Below, one piece after another: positions 23,033 to 31,271 of a stretch of DNA of 35,072 bases. The notes below the pieces were generated by a model, which was not told where the DNA came from, did not search any database, and saw only the letters and a program-made list of their open reading frames with translations. Origin of the DNA: Deltaproteobacteria bacterium (lineage in GTDB: Bacteria; Myxococcota_A; UBA796; GCA-2862545); NCBI GenBank assembly GCA_006226595.1, contig SBGP01000017.1:1-35072 (forward strand), read 5' to 3'. Each line of letters starts with the position of its first letter. The stretch's first letter is position 1. Made by a program: the position numbers and the translations under genes.

Positions 23033-23923
23033 CTACAGCGGCTGATCGTCCATCCACTCGACGAAGACCGGCACCCAGTCCTCCGGCGTCTCTCGGGGAT
23101 GGTCGTGGCCGCCCCCCTCCGCGAACACGCCAGCGGTGGCGACCCCCACCTCGCTTGCGCGCTCGCTCAGCGCCTGACCTCCGCAGGCGAACACGGCGCC
23201 AAAGGCCTCGCAGCCTGACGGGAACTCGGCGTCGGCCAGTCCGTGCACGCCGAAGAACGGGGCCTCGCCGGCGTCGAGGGTCTCGGTGGGCAGGGCCTCT
23301 TCGTAGATGCCTCCGGCGAGCGACAACACGGCGGTCGCCTCGCTCGACGGCCCGGCGTGGCCCTGATCTCCCTCGAGTCCACCCTCGGCATCGAGCGCCG
23401 CCAGCATGCGAGCGGGTATCTCGTCCTCGGTCACGTAGGCCGCGAACACCGCGGTGATGGCCCCCGAGCCGTTGCCACCGAGCACGACGGCTTCGGGCTC
23501 GATGCGCCAGGTCGTCGCCTCCGCGCGAAAGAAGCGGACTGCCGCCCGCGCGTCCTGAGCGGCCCGCAAGGTGCGCGCGAACGCCTCCTCCTCGGTGCTC
23601 GCCGTTCCACCGCGGTAGCGCGCGACGCCAACCACCGCGCCTTCCCGAGCCAGGGCCTCCGCCACGGGCGTGAGCAGCTCGAGGTCACTGCCCTCGAACC
23701 CGCCACCGCCCATGAGCACCACGGCAGGCCGCGCATCACGGCTGTCTCCGGCCGGCTCGAACACGTTCATCCGGTGATCCGACGCGGAGATGCCGTACTG
23801 GACCCCATCCGTGCGGGTCACGGCCTCGAAGCCGTCGCAGAACAACGCCTGGCAGCCGACGGGGGTCTCGTCGGCGTCAGCACAGCCGGCGAGCATCGCG
23901 AGTGGGAGAAACAGCCGACGCAT
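23033..23923 (-). CDS. alpha/beta-hydrolase-like lipoprotein (esterase-like)
   Basis: A 296-residue lipoprotein with lipobox Leu-Ala-Gly-Cys (Cys14) and GGAGG upstream of the ATG. Residues 40-290 look like an alpha/beta-hydrolase of the esterase/feruloyl-esterase or dienelactone-hydrolase kind: an oxyanion-type loop MGGGGFEG (71-78), a nucleophile elbow GGNGSGA with candidate Ser153, an acid near Asp231 (VHGLADAEFP) and His273 in GGGHDHP. The elbow departs from the usual G-x-S-x-G (here N-G-S-G-A), so activity is not certain. Family members split esters of acetylated or feruloylated polysaccharides or small acyl esters. Eight bp separate it from the convergent lipoprotein gene. Confidence 0.8.
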   Translation of the reverse strand: MRRLFLPLAMLAGCADADETPVGCQALFCDGFEAVTRTDGVQYGISASDHRMNVFEPAGDSRDARPAVVLMGGGGFEGSDLELLTPVAEALAREGAVVGVARYRGGTASTEEEAFARTLRAAQDARAAVRFFRAEATTWRIEPEAVVLGGNGSGAITAVFAAYVTEDEIPARMLAALDAEGGLEGDQGHAGPSSEATAVLSLAGGIYEEALPTETLDAGEAPFFGVHGLADAEFPSGCEAFGAVFACGGQALSERASEVGVATAGVFAEGGGHDHPRETPEDWVPVFVEWMDDQPL

Positions 23924-23947
23924 CGGACCTCCGGGACGTCGACTCCG

Positions 23948-23953
23948 AGCCTA
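23948..23953 (-). promoter_or_regulatory. -10-like element
   Basis: Minus-strand GGTAGGCT contains TAGGCT, 24 nt before the ATG at 23923. Confidence 0.35.
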
Positions 23954-24032
23954 CCCCGCGCCCTCGGCCCCAGGGCCCGCCGCTTCGGGACCGCACGGTC
24001 GTGCAGTCGCCGCAAGGCCCGTCTCGCGGGGT

Positions 24033-24152
24033 CTAGTCCGCCCGCCGTCGCCACCACCTCGCCACGACGTCCACCAGCTCGGCGTGGTGCGCGAAGAAGT
24101 GCTCCTGGTCGAAGTCTGTGACCCAGGTCACAACACCCGGCGGTAAGCGCAT
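24033..24152 (-). CDS. possible 39-residue peptide or 3' gene remnant
   Basis: A 39-codon frame ending TAG in the otherwise gene-free stretch 23924-24198. Its composition (Trp, Phe, His, Asp and a closing Val-Val-Ala-Arg-Trp-Trp-Arg-Arg-Arg) looks like a real protein C-terminus, but there is no Shine-Dalgarno site before the ATG. It may be the tail of a deleted gene. The stretch also holds a palindrome GTGACC-CA-GGTCAC at 24118-24131, inside this frame. Confidence 0.3.
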   Translation of the reverse strand: MRLPPGVVTWVTDFDQEHFFAHHAELVDVVARWWRRRAD

Positions 24153-24198
24153 GTCATCGGCAAGGCGGTGACGAGACCCCCGTCACTCGGAGGTCCTC

Positions 24199-24843
24199 AT
24201 GTCCGCACTTGCCCTCACCCTCGCGCTCCTCGCCACCCCTTCCCTCGCCTCGGAAGCCGACGCGGCACCCCCGCTCGCCGCCGAGTCGCAAGTCGTCGAG
24301 GTCGCCCCCATCCCGGTCCGTGGACTCTGCGGTGCGAGCCGTCTCGGCACCGACCTCGCCAGCGGCGTGCGCTGCCCGACCTCCCGCGAGTATTGGGGCT
24401 CGGTGGGCCTCGGCGCGGCCCTCGGCGTCCTCGCGTGGACCCCGACCTTTGCCGATCACTGGGCTCGTGCCGGCAACGTCGAGGTCGGGCTCGGCGTGTT
24501 CGGCGGCTCTCTCGGCGTGCTCGCCGCTCCCGCCCTGATCCACGGCCGATGGACGGACGCCACGGGGTGGTCCGCATTCACGGGCGCGAGCCTCGGCCTG
24601 CTCGCGCACACGGTGGTCGGCTACGGCGCGACCTTCGCCTTCGCGTCCATCGCCGGCGACCCGATTGGCGCCGTCCTCGGCGGCCTGCTGCTCACCACGG
24701 TCACCGCGCCCTTTGCCACCGCGGCGGGCGCGCGCTGGGGGAGCATCCAGAACATCCGCCGGAACCAGGCGCAGCTCGAGGTGAGCCTGCTTCCCACGAT
24801 CAGCCGTGAGCACACGGGTCTGACGATCAGCGGGCGGTGGTAG
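24199..24843 (+). CDS. exported or membrane protein, unknown function
   Basis: A 214-residue protein with a clear Sec leader (MSALALTLALLATPSLASEA) and GGAGG 5 nt before the ATG. After a short Cys-containing segment (around 43-59) it has three or four hydrophobic, Gly/Ala-rich stretches (about 67-80, 96-113, 122-140, 143-172) and a C-terminal strand-like tail (QAQLEVSLLPTIS to the end) that finishes with Arg-Trp. The pattern could be a small polytopic inner-membrane protein, or an outer-membrane protein with an aromatic last residue. I do not recognise the family. Confidence 0.78.
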   Translation: MSALALTLALLATPSLASEADAAPPLAAESQVVEVAPIPVRGLCGASRLGTDLASGVRCPTSREYWGSVGLGAALGVLAWTPTFADHWARAGNVEVGLGVFGGSLGVLAAPALIHGRWTDATGWSAFTGASLGLLAHTVVGYGATFAFASIAGDPIGAVLGGLLLTTVTAPFATAAGARWGSIQNIRRNQAQLEVSLLPTISREHTGLTISGRW

Positions 24844-24879
24844 CGCCGATGGCGCGGACCGGCGCGCCTCCAGAGTGTC

Positions 24880-24892
24880 GGTCCTTCGGACC
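24880..24892 (+). terminator. short hairpin after membrane-protein gene
   Basis: GGTCC-TTC-GGACC is a 5-bp stem with a 3-nt loop. A second 5-bp stem (GCGCC-GAT-GGCGC, 24843-24855) overlaps the stop codon. Together they may terminate transcription. Confidence 0.3.
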
Positions 24893-24993
24893 ATCACGGG
24901 ACCGGACTGAATAAGTGCGGGGGCCAAGCCGCCCGAATCCGAGTCGCCCGCTGCGACGTCGACGATGGCCATCGCGGCTCACCGCTGATTTGC

Positions 24994-24999
24994 TAGCCT
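24994..24999 (+). promoter_or_regulatory. -10-like element
   Basis: GCTAGCCT contains TAGCCT, 19 nt upstream of the ATG at 25019. Confidence 0.35.
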
Positions 25000-25018
25000 C
25001 TCCGAGAGAGGAGTTGCG

Positions 25019-26398
25019 ATGCGCTATGTGCTGCTGGCCCTGTTCTTCGCGCTGTCCGCCTGTGACGGCGAAACCACCACCACGGACGACGCCGAGGGCG
25101 ACGCGGATACCGACGTCGACACGGACGCGGACACCGATGTCGACGCGGACACGGACGCGGATGCCGACACGGACGCGGATGCCGACACGGACGCGGATGC
25201 CGACACGGACGCGGACACCGACACAGACACCAATCGCGTGTACGTGCGCCGGGATCTCAACGGGGATGGCACGCCGGACACGGTGGTCGCCTTCGTGGAA
25301 GAGAACCTCAACGGCCACATCTACGTGTTCGACGGCACCGTGACCCTCGACGAGACCACGACCCTCGACGACGCGGCCTTCCACTACGGCCCCCAGTGGC
25401 TGGCCGGCATCTCGAGCGCCATGTGTGACCTGAACGACGACGGCATCGAGGACCTCGCCTTCGGCGACGGGGACTGGGTGCGCGTGTACTTCGGCGGACC
25501 CTTCACGGGCTGGACGACGGCGCTCTCGCTCGTGGCTCGGGACGGCTACCTCGGCGACGACAACATGGTGGATTGCGCCGATGTCACCGGCGACGGCATC
25601 GCCGACCTGGTCCTCGGCTTCGCCGCGCCGAACCGGTTCGGCATCGTGATCATCCCGGGCGGCAGCGGGCTTCGAGGCCTGACGCAGATCAACGACGTGC
25701 TGTCGTGGAGTGACGCGATCGTCGTCGAGACCACGGTGTCGACGAGCACCTTCGGTCGACGTGTGTACCTGGCGCACCTGAACCAGGACCAGGTCTGCGA
25801 CATCGCGATCGGCGAACACGGCGCCACCACCAGCGGCACCGGCTACGGGCTCGTCCACCTGGTCATGGGCGGCGGCACCCTCGAGCCCGGGACCGTCTAC
25901 GGGCCGATCATTGCGTCGCGCACCGTGGAAGCCCCCGATGGGGCCTACGACTTCCCCTGGAGCCTCACGACCATCCTCGGAGATGGCGGCCAGGAGCAGC
26001 TGGTGTGTGGAAGCCCCTGCATCCTCGGACAGGCCGTTCCCCTCTTTGCGTCGGGACTGTCGTGGAGCGACAACGCGATTCAGATGCACGGGCCGGGGTT
26101 CACGAGCCCCGAGCTCCCGTCGCCGGTCGTGGTCTTCGACGACGGCTCCGCGGCGTCGGTCACGGCTCTGGGCCTGAGCTCGGGCACGCTGACCGAGACC
26201 ACCGTCGTCGCGTCCGTGCCCACGGGGACCAAGCCGCGCGGCGTGGCCGGGTCGCAGGGCATCCTCTTCGGTCCCGACCTCGGTACGCTCTCGGTGCTGT
26301 CCGCGAGCAGCACGGGCTACGGCAGCGCGCTGGAGACGACCGGCATCAGCTCGGACACAGCGACCTTCAGCTACCCGCCGCGCATCAGCTGCGACTAG
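25019..26398 (+). CDS. Asp/Thr-linker lipoprotein with FG-GAP/VCBS repeats
   Basis: A 459-residue lipoprotein: lipobox Leu-Ser-Ala-Cys (Cys15), Asp/Thr/Ala linker (about 27-71), then a beta-propeller of integrin-alpha-like FG-GAP/VCBS blades. Calcium-binding Asp-x-(N/D/T)-x-Asp-Gly loops are visible as DLNGDGTPD, DLNDDGIED and DVTGDGIAD, each followed by a hydrophobic strand; later blades are more degenerate (LNQDQVCDIAIGEHG). This fold usually mediates adhesion or ligand binding at the cell surface. The ATG has GAGAGGAG upstream. It is one of four lipoproteins here with the same linker style but a different globular domain. Confidence 0.9.
   Translation: MRYVLLALFFALSACDGETTTTDDAEGDADTDVDTDADTDVDADTDADADTDADADTDADADTDADTDTDTNRVYVRRDLNGDGTPDTVVAFVEENLNGHIYVFDGTVTLDETTTLDDAAFHYGPQWLAGISSAMCDLNDDGIEDLAFGDGDWVRVYFGGPFTGWTTALSLVARDGYLGDDNMVDCADVTGDGIADLVLGFAAPNRFGIVIIPGGSGLRGLTQINDVLSWSDAIVVETTVSTSTFGRRVYLAHLNQDQVCDIAIGEHGATTSGTGYGLVHLVMGGGTLEPGTVYGPIIASRTVEAPDGAYDFPWSLTTILGDGGQEQLVCGSPCILGQAVPLFASGLSWSDNAIQMHGPGFTSPELPSPVVVFDDGSAASVTALGLSSGTLTETTVVASVPTGTKPRGVAGSQGILFGPDLGTLSVLSASSTGYGSALETTGISSDTATFSYPPRISCD
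25100..25231 (+). repeat. tandem repeat coding for Asp/Thr/Ala linker
   Basis: About 130 bp of GACACGGACGCGGATGCC-like 18-bp units within the FG-GAP lipoprotein gene. Confidence 0.85.
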
Positions 26399-26402
26399 CG
26401 CC

Positions 26403-26576
26403 TCGACCCACTCGGAGTGCGAGGCCGTCCGGCGCGACGCGATGGCCGAGGAAGCGCCGGAGCACTGGCACTCGGACCGCGACGCCGCGGCCGAGTGCCT
26501 GGACGCGGCCCGCGAACAGAACGAGACCTGCTCGACCGGGCTGCCCGAGCCGTGCAGGTCTCTGTGGGCGTGCTGA
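26403..26576 (+). pseudogene. ghost coding tail of a Cys-containing protein
   Basis: Between two real stop codons there is a 57-codon frame ending TGA, with a composition unlike random GC-rich sequence: Glu/Asp/Ala/His-rich helix-like segments, and cysteines ending in Cys-Arg-Ser-Leu-Trp-Ala-Cys-stop. It lacks a leader; the only in-frame ATG (26442) has no clear ribosome site. It looks like the 3' end of a secreted Cys-rich protein whose front has been lost beside the FG-GAP gene. Confidence 0.4.
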
Positions 26577-26578
26577 GG

Positions 26579-26974
26579 CTAGATGCCGGTGCGCTTCTTG
26601 AGGTCGTTGGTGCCGCCAAGGTTCTTGAGCAGGTCGTCGACCTCGTTGTTCTCGGCGTTCACGAGCAGGACCTCCGACTCGTCGTCGGACCACTCCGCGA
26701 AGACCTCGCGGGTGAGCTCGTAGGGCGCCGCGTCGATCGCGTCGTCATCGGCCGGGGCGACCATGCCGGTGCAGTACATGGTCCCCTCGATGGTGACCAC
26801 GGTGCCCGAGTAGGTGTTGCCCCAGCCGTCGGTGGCGGTGCACGGAATCGGCTGACCGGCGGGGTGCGGCCCCGGGTCGGCGCTGGCGCGGGACGAGGAC
26901 AGCGGCACGGTGAACGCGAACGCGGTGGTGGACGCGAGGGAGAGGGCGGCGATGAGGGCGAAGCGGGAAAGCAT
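26579..26974 (-). CDS. small secreted protein, unknown function
   Basis: A 131-residue protein with a typical Sec leader (MLSRFALIAALSLASTTAFA) and AGGAGA upstream of the ATG. The mature part holds a Pro-rich start, two cysteines (near 45 and 68) around a strand pattern GNTYSGTVVTIEGTMYC, and an acidic helical C-terminal half ending in a Lys/Arg cluster. It is probably periplasmic or secreted and held by one disulfide. I do not recognise the family. Confidence 0.8.
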   Translation of the reverse strand: MLSRFALIAALSLASTTAFAFTVPLSSSRASADPGPHPAGQPIPCTATDGWGNTYSGTVVTIEGTMYCTGMVAPADDDAIDAAPYELTREVFAEWSDDESEVLLVNAENNEVDDLLKNLGGTNDLKKRTGI

Positions 26975-27096
26975 GGGTGTCTCCTGTCTGGTGGCGGGAA
27001 CCTACGAGGCTGCCGCCACCCGCACACCCAACGCGAATCCAACGTTCTCCGATAGCGCGCCTCAAGGGCGCATTCTTGAGACCGACTCCTCGGCCG

Positions 27097-27360
27097 TCAG
27101 CCCGGAGAGGCCTCCAGTGCCCTCACGATTGGCAGCGGCTCGGGGTCGGGCCAGATCTCCCGGAACGTCGCCAGATACGCGGACTCGGCATCGACATCGC
27201 CTCGCTCCCGAGCATCCAGGGCAAGCGCACCCGCGGCCAGCGCGCGAAACGCCCGCGCGCTCGCCACCTTGCAGTCCGGCTCGAGCACAGCTCAGTGGGC
27301 ATCCAGGCTCTCGGCCCGGCGCTGCCGCAGCGCTCGCGAAGGGCGCAGGGCCGGCCGATG
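27097..27360 (-). pseudogene. decayed C-terminal fragment of a kinase-family paralogue (copy A)
   Basis: The minus strand codes for a C-terminal TPR-like stretch ending Pro-Gly-stop at 27097, with ATFREIWPDPEPLPIVRALE near the end. Reading backwards, the frame is broken by an in-frame TGA after Ser-Leu-Asp-Ala-His and then loses similarity. The same segment, with the same TGA, is found in the decayed kinase at 30061-31117. Relative to that copy, about 370 bp between the Arg-Glu/Ala-Leu-Arg-Cys region and this tail are missing. No start codon or leader; not expected to be expressed. Confidence 0.6.
27230..27318 (+). repeat. 89-bp direct repeat, left copy
   Basis: It matches 30242-30330 at 88 of 89 positions (T at 27270 versus C at 30282). 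The two copies have the same orientation and lie 3012 bp apart on either side of an intact kinase gene. Confidence 0.9.
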
Positions 27361-27423
27361 CAGGCGCCCCACCGCACAGGCCACCGCGAGCCCACCGGTC
27401 GTCAGCGGTCGCCGCGCCTGTGC

Positions 27424-27429
27424 GAGAAT
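27424..27429 (+). promoter_or_regulatory. AGAAT -10-like element before kinase start
   Basis: GAGAAT ends 8 nt before the ATG at 27438; no Shine-Dalgarno site between. The same element precedes two other kinase starts. Confidence 0.4.
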
Positions 27430-27437
27430 CGGGCGCG

Positions 27438-30107
27438 ATGCAGCTGACGGCCGGAACTCCTGTGGCGAGCGGCCGCTATGTCGTCGAAGACCTCCTCGGT
27501 CAGGGCGGCATGGCGGCCGTCTACCGTGTGCGCCACGCGCAGCTCGGCACGCCGCTGGCCCTGAAGGTGCTCACCAGCGCGAGCCCGGACCAGCGCGACC
27601 GCCTGATGCGCGAAGGCCGTGCCCAGGCGGCGCTCCGCCACACGAACATCGTGTCGGTGGTCGACGTCGTCCAAATCGACGGCCTGGCGGCGCTGGTCAT
27701 GGAGTTCATCGACGGGCCCGACCTCGCCTACGTGCTCAAGCGGCGGTCCCTGACCCCCGAGCAGGCCGACGACCTGATGCGGGGCATCCTCGCCGGCGTC
27801 GCCGCAGCCCACGACCAGGGCTTCGTCCACCGCGACCTCAAGCCCGGCAACATCCTGCTCGCGGCGCAGCGGTCCCGTCCGGTGCCGCGGGTGGCCGACT
27901 TCGGGCTCGTGAAGCAGCTGGCCGAGGGGGCCGAGCGTGCGACGCGCACGGGCGCGATGATGGGCACGCCAGCCTACATGGCGCCGGAGCAGGTGCGCGA
28001 CGCCGGCAAGGTGGACGCGCGCGCAGACGTGTTCGCGCTCGGGGCCATCGCCTACGAGCTGTTCAGCGGGCGCCGGGCCTTCGACGGCGACGACGCCTTC
28101 GAGATCTTCGAGGCCATCGTCAGGGGCCAGCACACGCCGCTCTCGGAGGCGGCGCCGTCGCTGAGCCCGCGGCTGGCGGCGGTGATCGAGCGAGCGCTGA
28201 CGACGGATCCGGACGCGCGCTTCGCGGATGCCGGCGCGATGGAGGCGGCGTGGCTGGCCGAGGCTCCGGCGCTTTCGGCGTCGTCGCTGTGGGCGGGGGA
28301 TGCGCTGGTGAGTGGAGCCGGCATCCAGCGTGCGCCGGTGCCATCGGCGTCGGAGACCTTCTCGGTCGACGCGGTGCAGGACCTCACTGCCGAGGCCCCA
28401 TCCGCGCCCACCCTCGACGCGGCACCGGCGTCGCAGGCCGAACCCCGGGCGGGAGCGTCTTCCCGACGAGGGTTGTGGGGCCCGGTCGCGGTGGGCGTCG
28501 TGGCGGTGGCGCTGGCGGTGGGCTGGATGGGGCGCGGACCGTCTGCACCCACCGTGTTCACGGTCGAGGCGGCTCCCGTCGTGTACGCGGAGGCCGACAA
28601 GCAGCGCATGCTCGAGCAGGCCTGGCTCGCGGCGGTGCGCGGGGACGTCTCCGAGGCGCGCTTCGGACTGGATCAGCTCGTAGATGACGCGCAGGTCCCC
28701 GCGGAGGTGGTGGCCTTGTCCCTGACCATCGTCAACCGCCTGGATGGCACGGGCCTCGTGCAGAAGGTGCCGTTCGAGGAGAAGGCCGAGACCACGGGCA
28801 CCGCACTCTGCGTCCGCGGCATGGAGGGCTTCCAGGCGGCCCTGGCGGAGGGCACCGAGGAGGCGAAGCGTGAACGCATGGCGGCACAGAGGGGCATCAC
28901 CGACCAGATGCACGCCTGGCTGGACCAGCACCCGGACGACCTGCTGACGGCCCTGTGCCTGTATCCGCTGTCGATGGGGGACTGGTCGCGCTGGCCCGAG
29001 CGCGTGGAGCGCGCCGACCCCGATGCGACGAGTCCGTGGGCTACCGAGGGGCTCGTGTGGATGCAGATGGACGACCCCGACGCGGCCCTCGCGCTGCTGA
29101 CGCGGGCGCGTGCGGCCTCTCCCGGCTCGGTCCGGCTGATCAGCCTGGAGGCGGAGGTCCACAGTCGTGCTGGGGACTATGCGACCGCGCTTCCGCTGCT
29201 CGAGCAGGCACTCGAGCGCGATCCGACGGACCTGGAGGTCCGTTCCTTCGCCGCTCGGGCTGCGGCCCAGGCGGGGGACGAGGCCGCCCTGCGGCGGCAC
29301 CTCGGACTCGTCATGGTCGGAGAGTGGCCCGAGGACGCGCGGGCGCAGGCGCTCGGCGACGTGCTCAACCACCTGCTCGGTGTGGGGCGGCCGACCCTCG
29401 CGCTCGAGCAGCTGGGCAGGCTGGAGTACCCGGCGAGCCTGCCGGGGTTCTACAGCGGATTCATGATGCATCGGCTCGTCCACTGGCCGGGTCTCTTCAC
29501 GCCCGAACAGCGCGAGGAGGTGGCGGCGATGTACCGTCGCGGCCTGGGACCCGGGGCACACGGTGGCTTTGCCCAGACCCTCGATCGACACCGGACGCTG
29601 GCGGATGTCGCGGTGCTGGTTGCTCGTGGCGAGGCCGCACCTTCCGTGGACGACGCGCGCTACGGGCCAGAGGCGCACGCTCTGTTCGCCGCGGGGGCCG
29701 GCGACCCGCAAGCCCTGCTCGCGCTCGCGGAGGAGGAGTATGCGCGTACACCCAACGCCTGGGCCGGGCGGCTGAGTCAGGCCTGTCTGCGTGACTTCCG
29801 AAAGGCAGGGGCCTACCACCTCGCGGGGCAGGTCGACCGCGCGCTCGGACAGTACGAGGCGCTGCTCGAGGACTACGCCGAGGTGTCCGATGGCAGCGTG
29901 ACGTCGCGCCGGGCCTTCGCCGCGGGCCACCTGGCGCTCGCGGCCTTCGAGCGGGGGGAGGCCGACGCCGCCGCGCCCTACGTGGCGCTGTACCAGGATC
30001 TGTGGCCCATCGCCGAGGACACGATGCCGCTCGCCGTAGCGCTGGCCGAGTACGGTGTCGTCACGGGGCCGAGGCGCGCAGCGTGGGAGGCGGAGCAGGC
30101 CGAGTAG
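27438..30107 (+). CDS. transmembrane Ser/Thr protein kinase with TPR-like C-terminal region
   Basis: An 889-residue Hanks-type kinase. Catalytic features are complete: GQGGMAAVY (21-29), Lys43, HRDLKPGN (131-138), DFG (154-156), APE (182-184). After a Pro/Ala/Ser linker a single transmembrane helix lies at about 346-364, and the ~520-residue outer part is Ala/Glu-rich helical repeats, TPR-like. The first ~280 residues are nearly colinear with the kinase at 9274-12018, residue for residue, so the two are recent paralogues; the C-terminal regions have diverged more. I chose the ATG at 27438 because it starts the same MQL N-terminus as the paralogue. The gene is bracketed by an 89-bp direct repeat and by kinase remnants on the opposite strand. 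Confidence 0.95.
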   Translation: MQLTAGTPVASGRYVVEDLLGQGGMAAVYRVRHAQLGTPLALKVLTSASPDQRDRLMREGRAQAALRHTNIVSVVDVVQIDGLAALVMEFIDGPDLAYVLKRRSLTPEQADDLMRGILAGVAAAHDQGFVHRDLKPGNILLAAQRSRPVPRVADFGLVKQLAEGAERATRTGAMMGTPAYMAPEQVRDAGKVDARADVFALGAIAYELFSGRRAFDGDDAFEIFEAIVRGQHTPLSEAAPSLSPRLAAVIERALTTDPDARFADAGAMEAAWLAEAPALSASSLWAGDALVSGAGIQRAPVPSASETFSVDAVQDLTAEAPSAPTLDAAPASQAEPRAGASSRRGLWGPVAVGVVAVALAVGWMGRGPSAPTVFTVEAAPVVYAEADKQRMLEQAWLAAVRGDVSEARFGLDQLVDDAQVPAEVVALSLTIVNRLDGTGLVQKVPFEEKAETTGTALCVRGMEGFQAALAEGTEEAKRERMAAQRGITDQMHAWLDQHPDDLLTALCLYPLSMGDWSRWPERVERADPDATSPWATEGLVWMQMDDPDAALALLTRARAASPGSVRLISLEAEVHSRAGDYATALPLLEQALERDPTDLEVRSFAARAAAQAGDEAALRRHLGLVMVGEWPEDARAQALGDVLNHLLGVGRPTLALEQLGRLEYPASLPGFYSGFMMHRLVHWPGLFTPEQREEVAAMYRRGLGPGAHGGFAQTLDRHRTLADVAVLVARGEAAPSVDDARYGPEAHALFAAGAGDPQALLALAEEEYARTPNAWAGRLSQACLRDFRKAGAYHLAGQVDRALGQYEALLEDYAEVSDGSVTSRRAFAAGHLALAAFERGEADAAAPYVALYQDLWPIAEDTMPLAVALAEYGVVTGPRRAAWEAEQAE

Positions 30108-31117
30108 GCGCCTGCTCGGTGGCCTCGAGGGCGAGGAAGATGAGCAGCGGCTCGGGGTTCGGCCACAGCTCGCGGAAGGTAGCCCGGAACGCTGCTTCGG
30201 CCGTGTCGTCACCCCGTTCGTGGGCATCCAGCGCGAGGGCGCCCGCGGCCAGCGCGCGAAACGCCCGCGCGCTCGCCACCTCGCAGTCCGGCTCGAGCAC
30301 AGCTCAGTGGGCATCCAGGCTCTCGGCCCGTCGCCCGGCGCGGTCGAGCATCGAAGCCCGTGCACGTGGAGGCGGCATCTCCATCCACCACCGGAAGCTC
30401 GGCCAGGGGCACCGGCGTCGCCGCCCCAGCCGTCGACGTAGGCCGCGAACGAGGTGATGCCCGGCACCTGGTTCGCCCGCACCATCCACTCCTCGGGGAT
30501 CGCGGTCCTCGCGCAGCAACCGGGCGACGTCCAGCTGCGCTGCCAGGATCTCGTACGCGGTGCGCTGGTCGCTCGCGGTCCGCTGCTCGAGCAGGAACTC
30601 CGAGATCACCGCCCGATCCGCCTGCAGCTCACTCAGGTCGTAGTACGCGGGAAAGCGGGCGTAGAGCGCCACCACCATGCCCCAGGCATTCGTGTGCGAG
30701 CTGCCGCAGCGCTCGCGGAGGGTGCGGGCGAGGGCCCCCGGTCGTGCGCGGCGGCGACGCCGGAGAGGATGCCGGCCGCAGGTCGTCGACCTGCTCGACG
30801 GTGAGCGGTGCACGCTTCACGAGCCAGTCGAGGCTCGGGCCGTCCACGTACTCCATGACCAGCGCGGGAAAGCCCTCCACCCGCACCACATCCACGACCG
30901 ACGCGATGTGGGTGTGCCGCAGCACGCCCTGCGCACGTCCCTCGCGCAGCAACCGCTCCTGCTCGTCCGGCGACGCCCGGGTGAGCACCTTCAGCGCGAG
31001 GTGGGTGCCGAGCTCGACGTGCCGGATTCGGTACACCGAGGCCATGCCGCCACCGCCGAGCCGCTGCTCGACGACGTAGCGGCCATCAGCGACCACAGTC
31101 CCGGGGCTCGGTTCCAC
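30061..31117 (-). pseudogene. decayed Ser/Thr kinase paralogue (copy B)
   Basis: A broken kinase gene. From a GTG at 31117 the N-lobe is intact for ~110 residues (glycine loop GGGGMASVY, Lys in ALKVL, VMEYVDGPSLDWL) up to Val-Asp-Asp-Leu. There the reading frame slips and the HRD, DFG and APE motifs, transmembrane helix and most of the ectodomain are absent; the sequence jumps to a TPR-like stretch in another frame (including VVALYARFPAYYDLSELQAD). A second frameshift, an in-frame TGA after Ser-Leu-Asp-Ala-His, and a final tail (ATFRELWPNPEPLLIFLALE) follow. At least one large deletion, two frameshifts and one stop are needed to explain it, so no active kinase is made. Its 3' end overlaps the intact kinase on the other strand. 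Confidence 0.8.
30242..30330 (+). repeat. 89-bp direct repeat, right copy
   Basis: It matches 27230-27318 at 88 of 89 positions, in the same orientation. It lies inside the decayed kinase copy B and includes the in-frame TGA shared with copy A. Confidence 0.9.
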
Positions 31118-31123
31118 GCCGGC

Positions 31124-31129
31124 ATTCTG
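31124..31129 (-). promoter_or_regulatory. AGAAT -10-like element before decayed kinase
   Basis: Minus-strand CAGAAT ends 6 nt before the GTG at 31117, matching the intact kinases. Confidence 0.35.
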
Positions 31130-31271
31130 GCACGGACGACGTCCGCGCGGAGGGAATGCGCCCTTCGGTCGTCAGCCCACACGACCCGTCGCCGCAGGCG
31201 TCCGCATCGAACCTCCAGGCGTCGCTCGAAGCGGCCCGCCAGGCCGTGCACCAGCCATCGCCGCTCACCAA

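Noticed and set aside
27402-30485. 1027-codon open frame on the minus strand
   Set aside because: Most of it is antisense to the intact kinase. Only its first few dozen codons overlap real remnant coding sequence of the decayed kinase.
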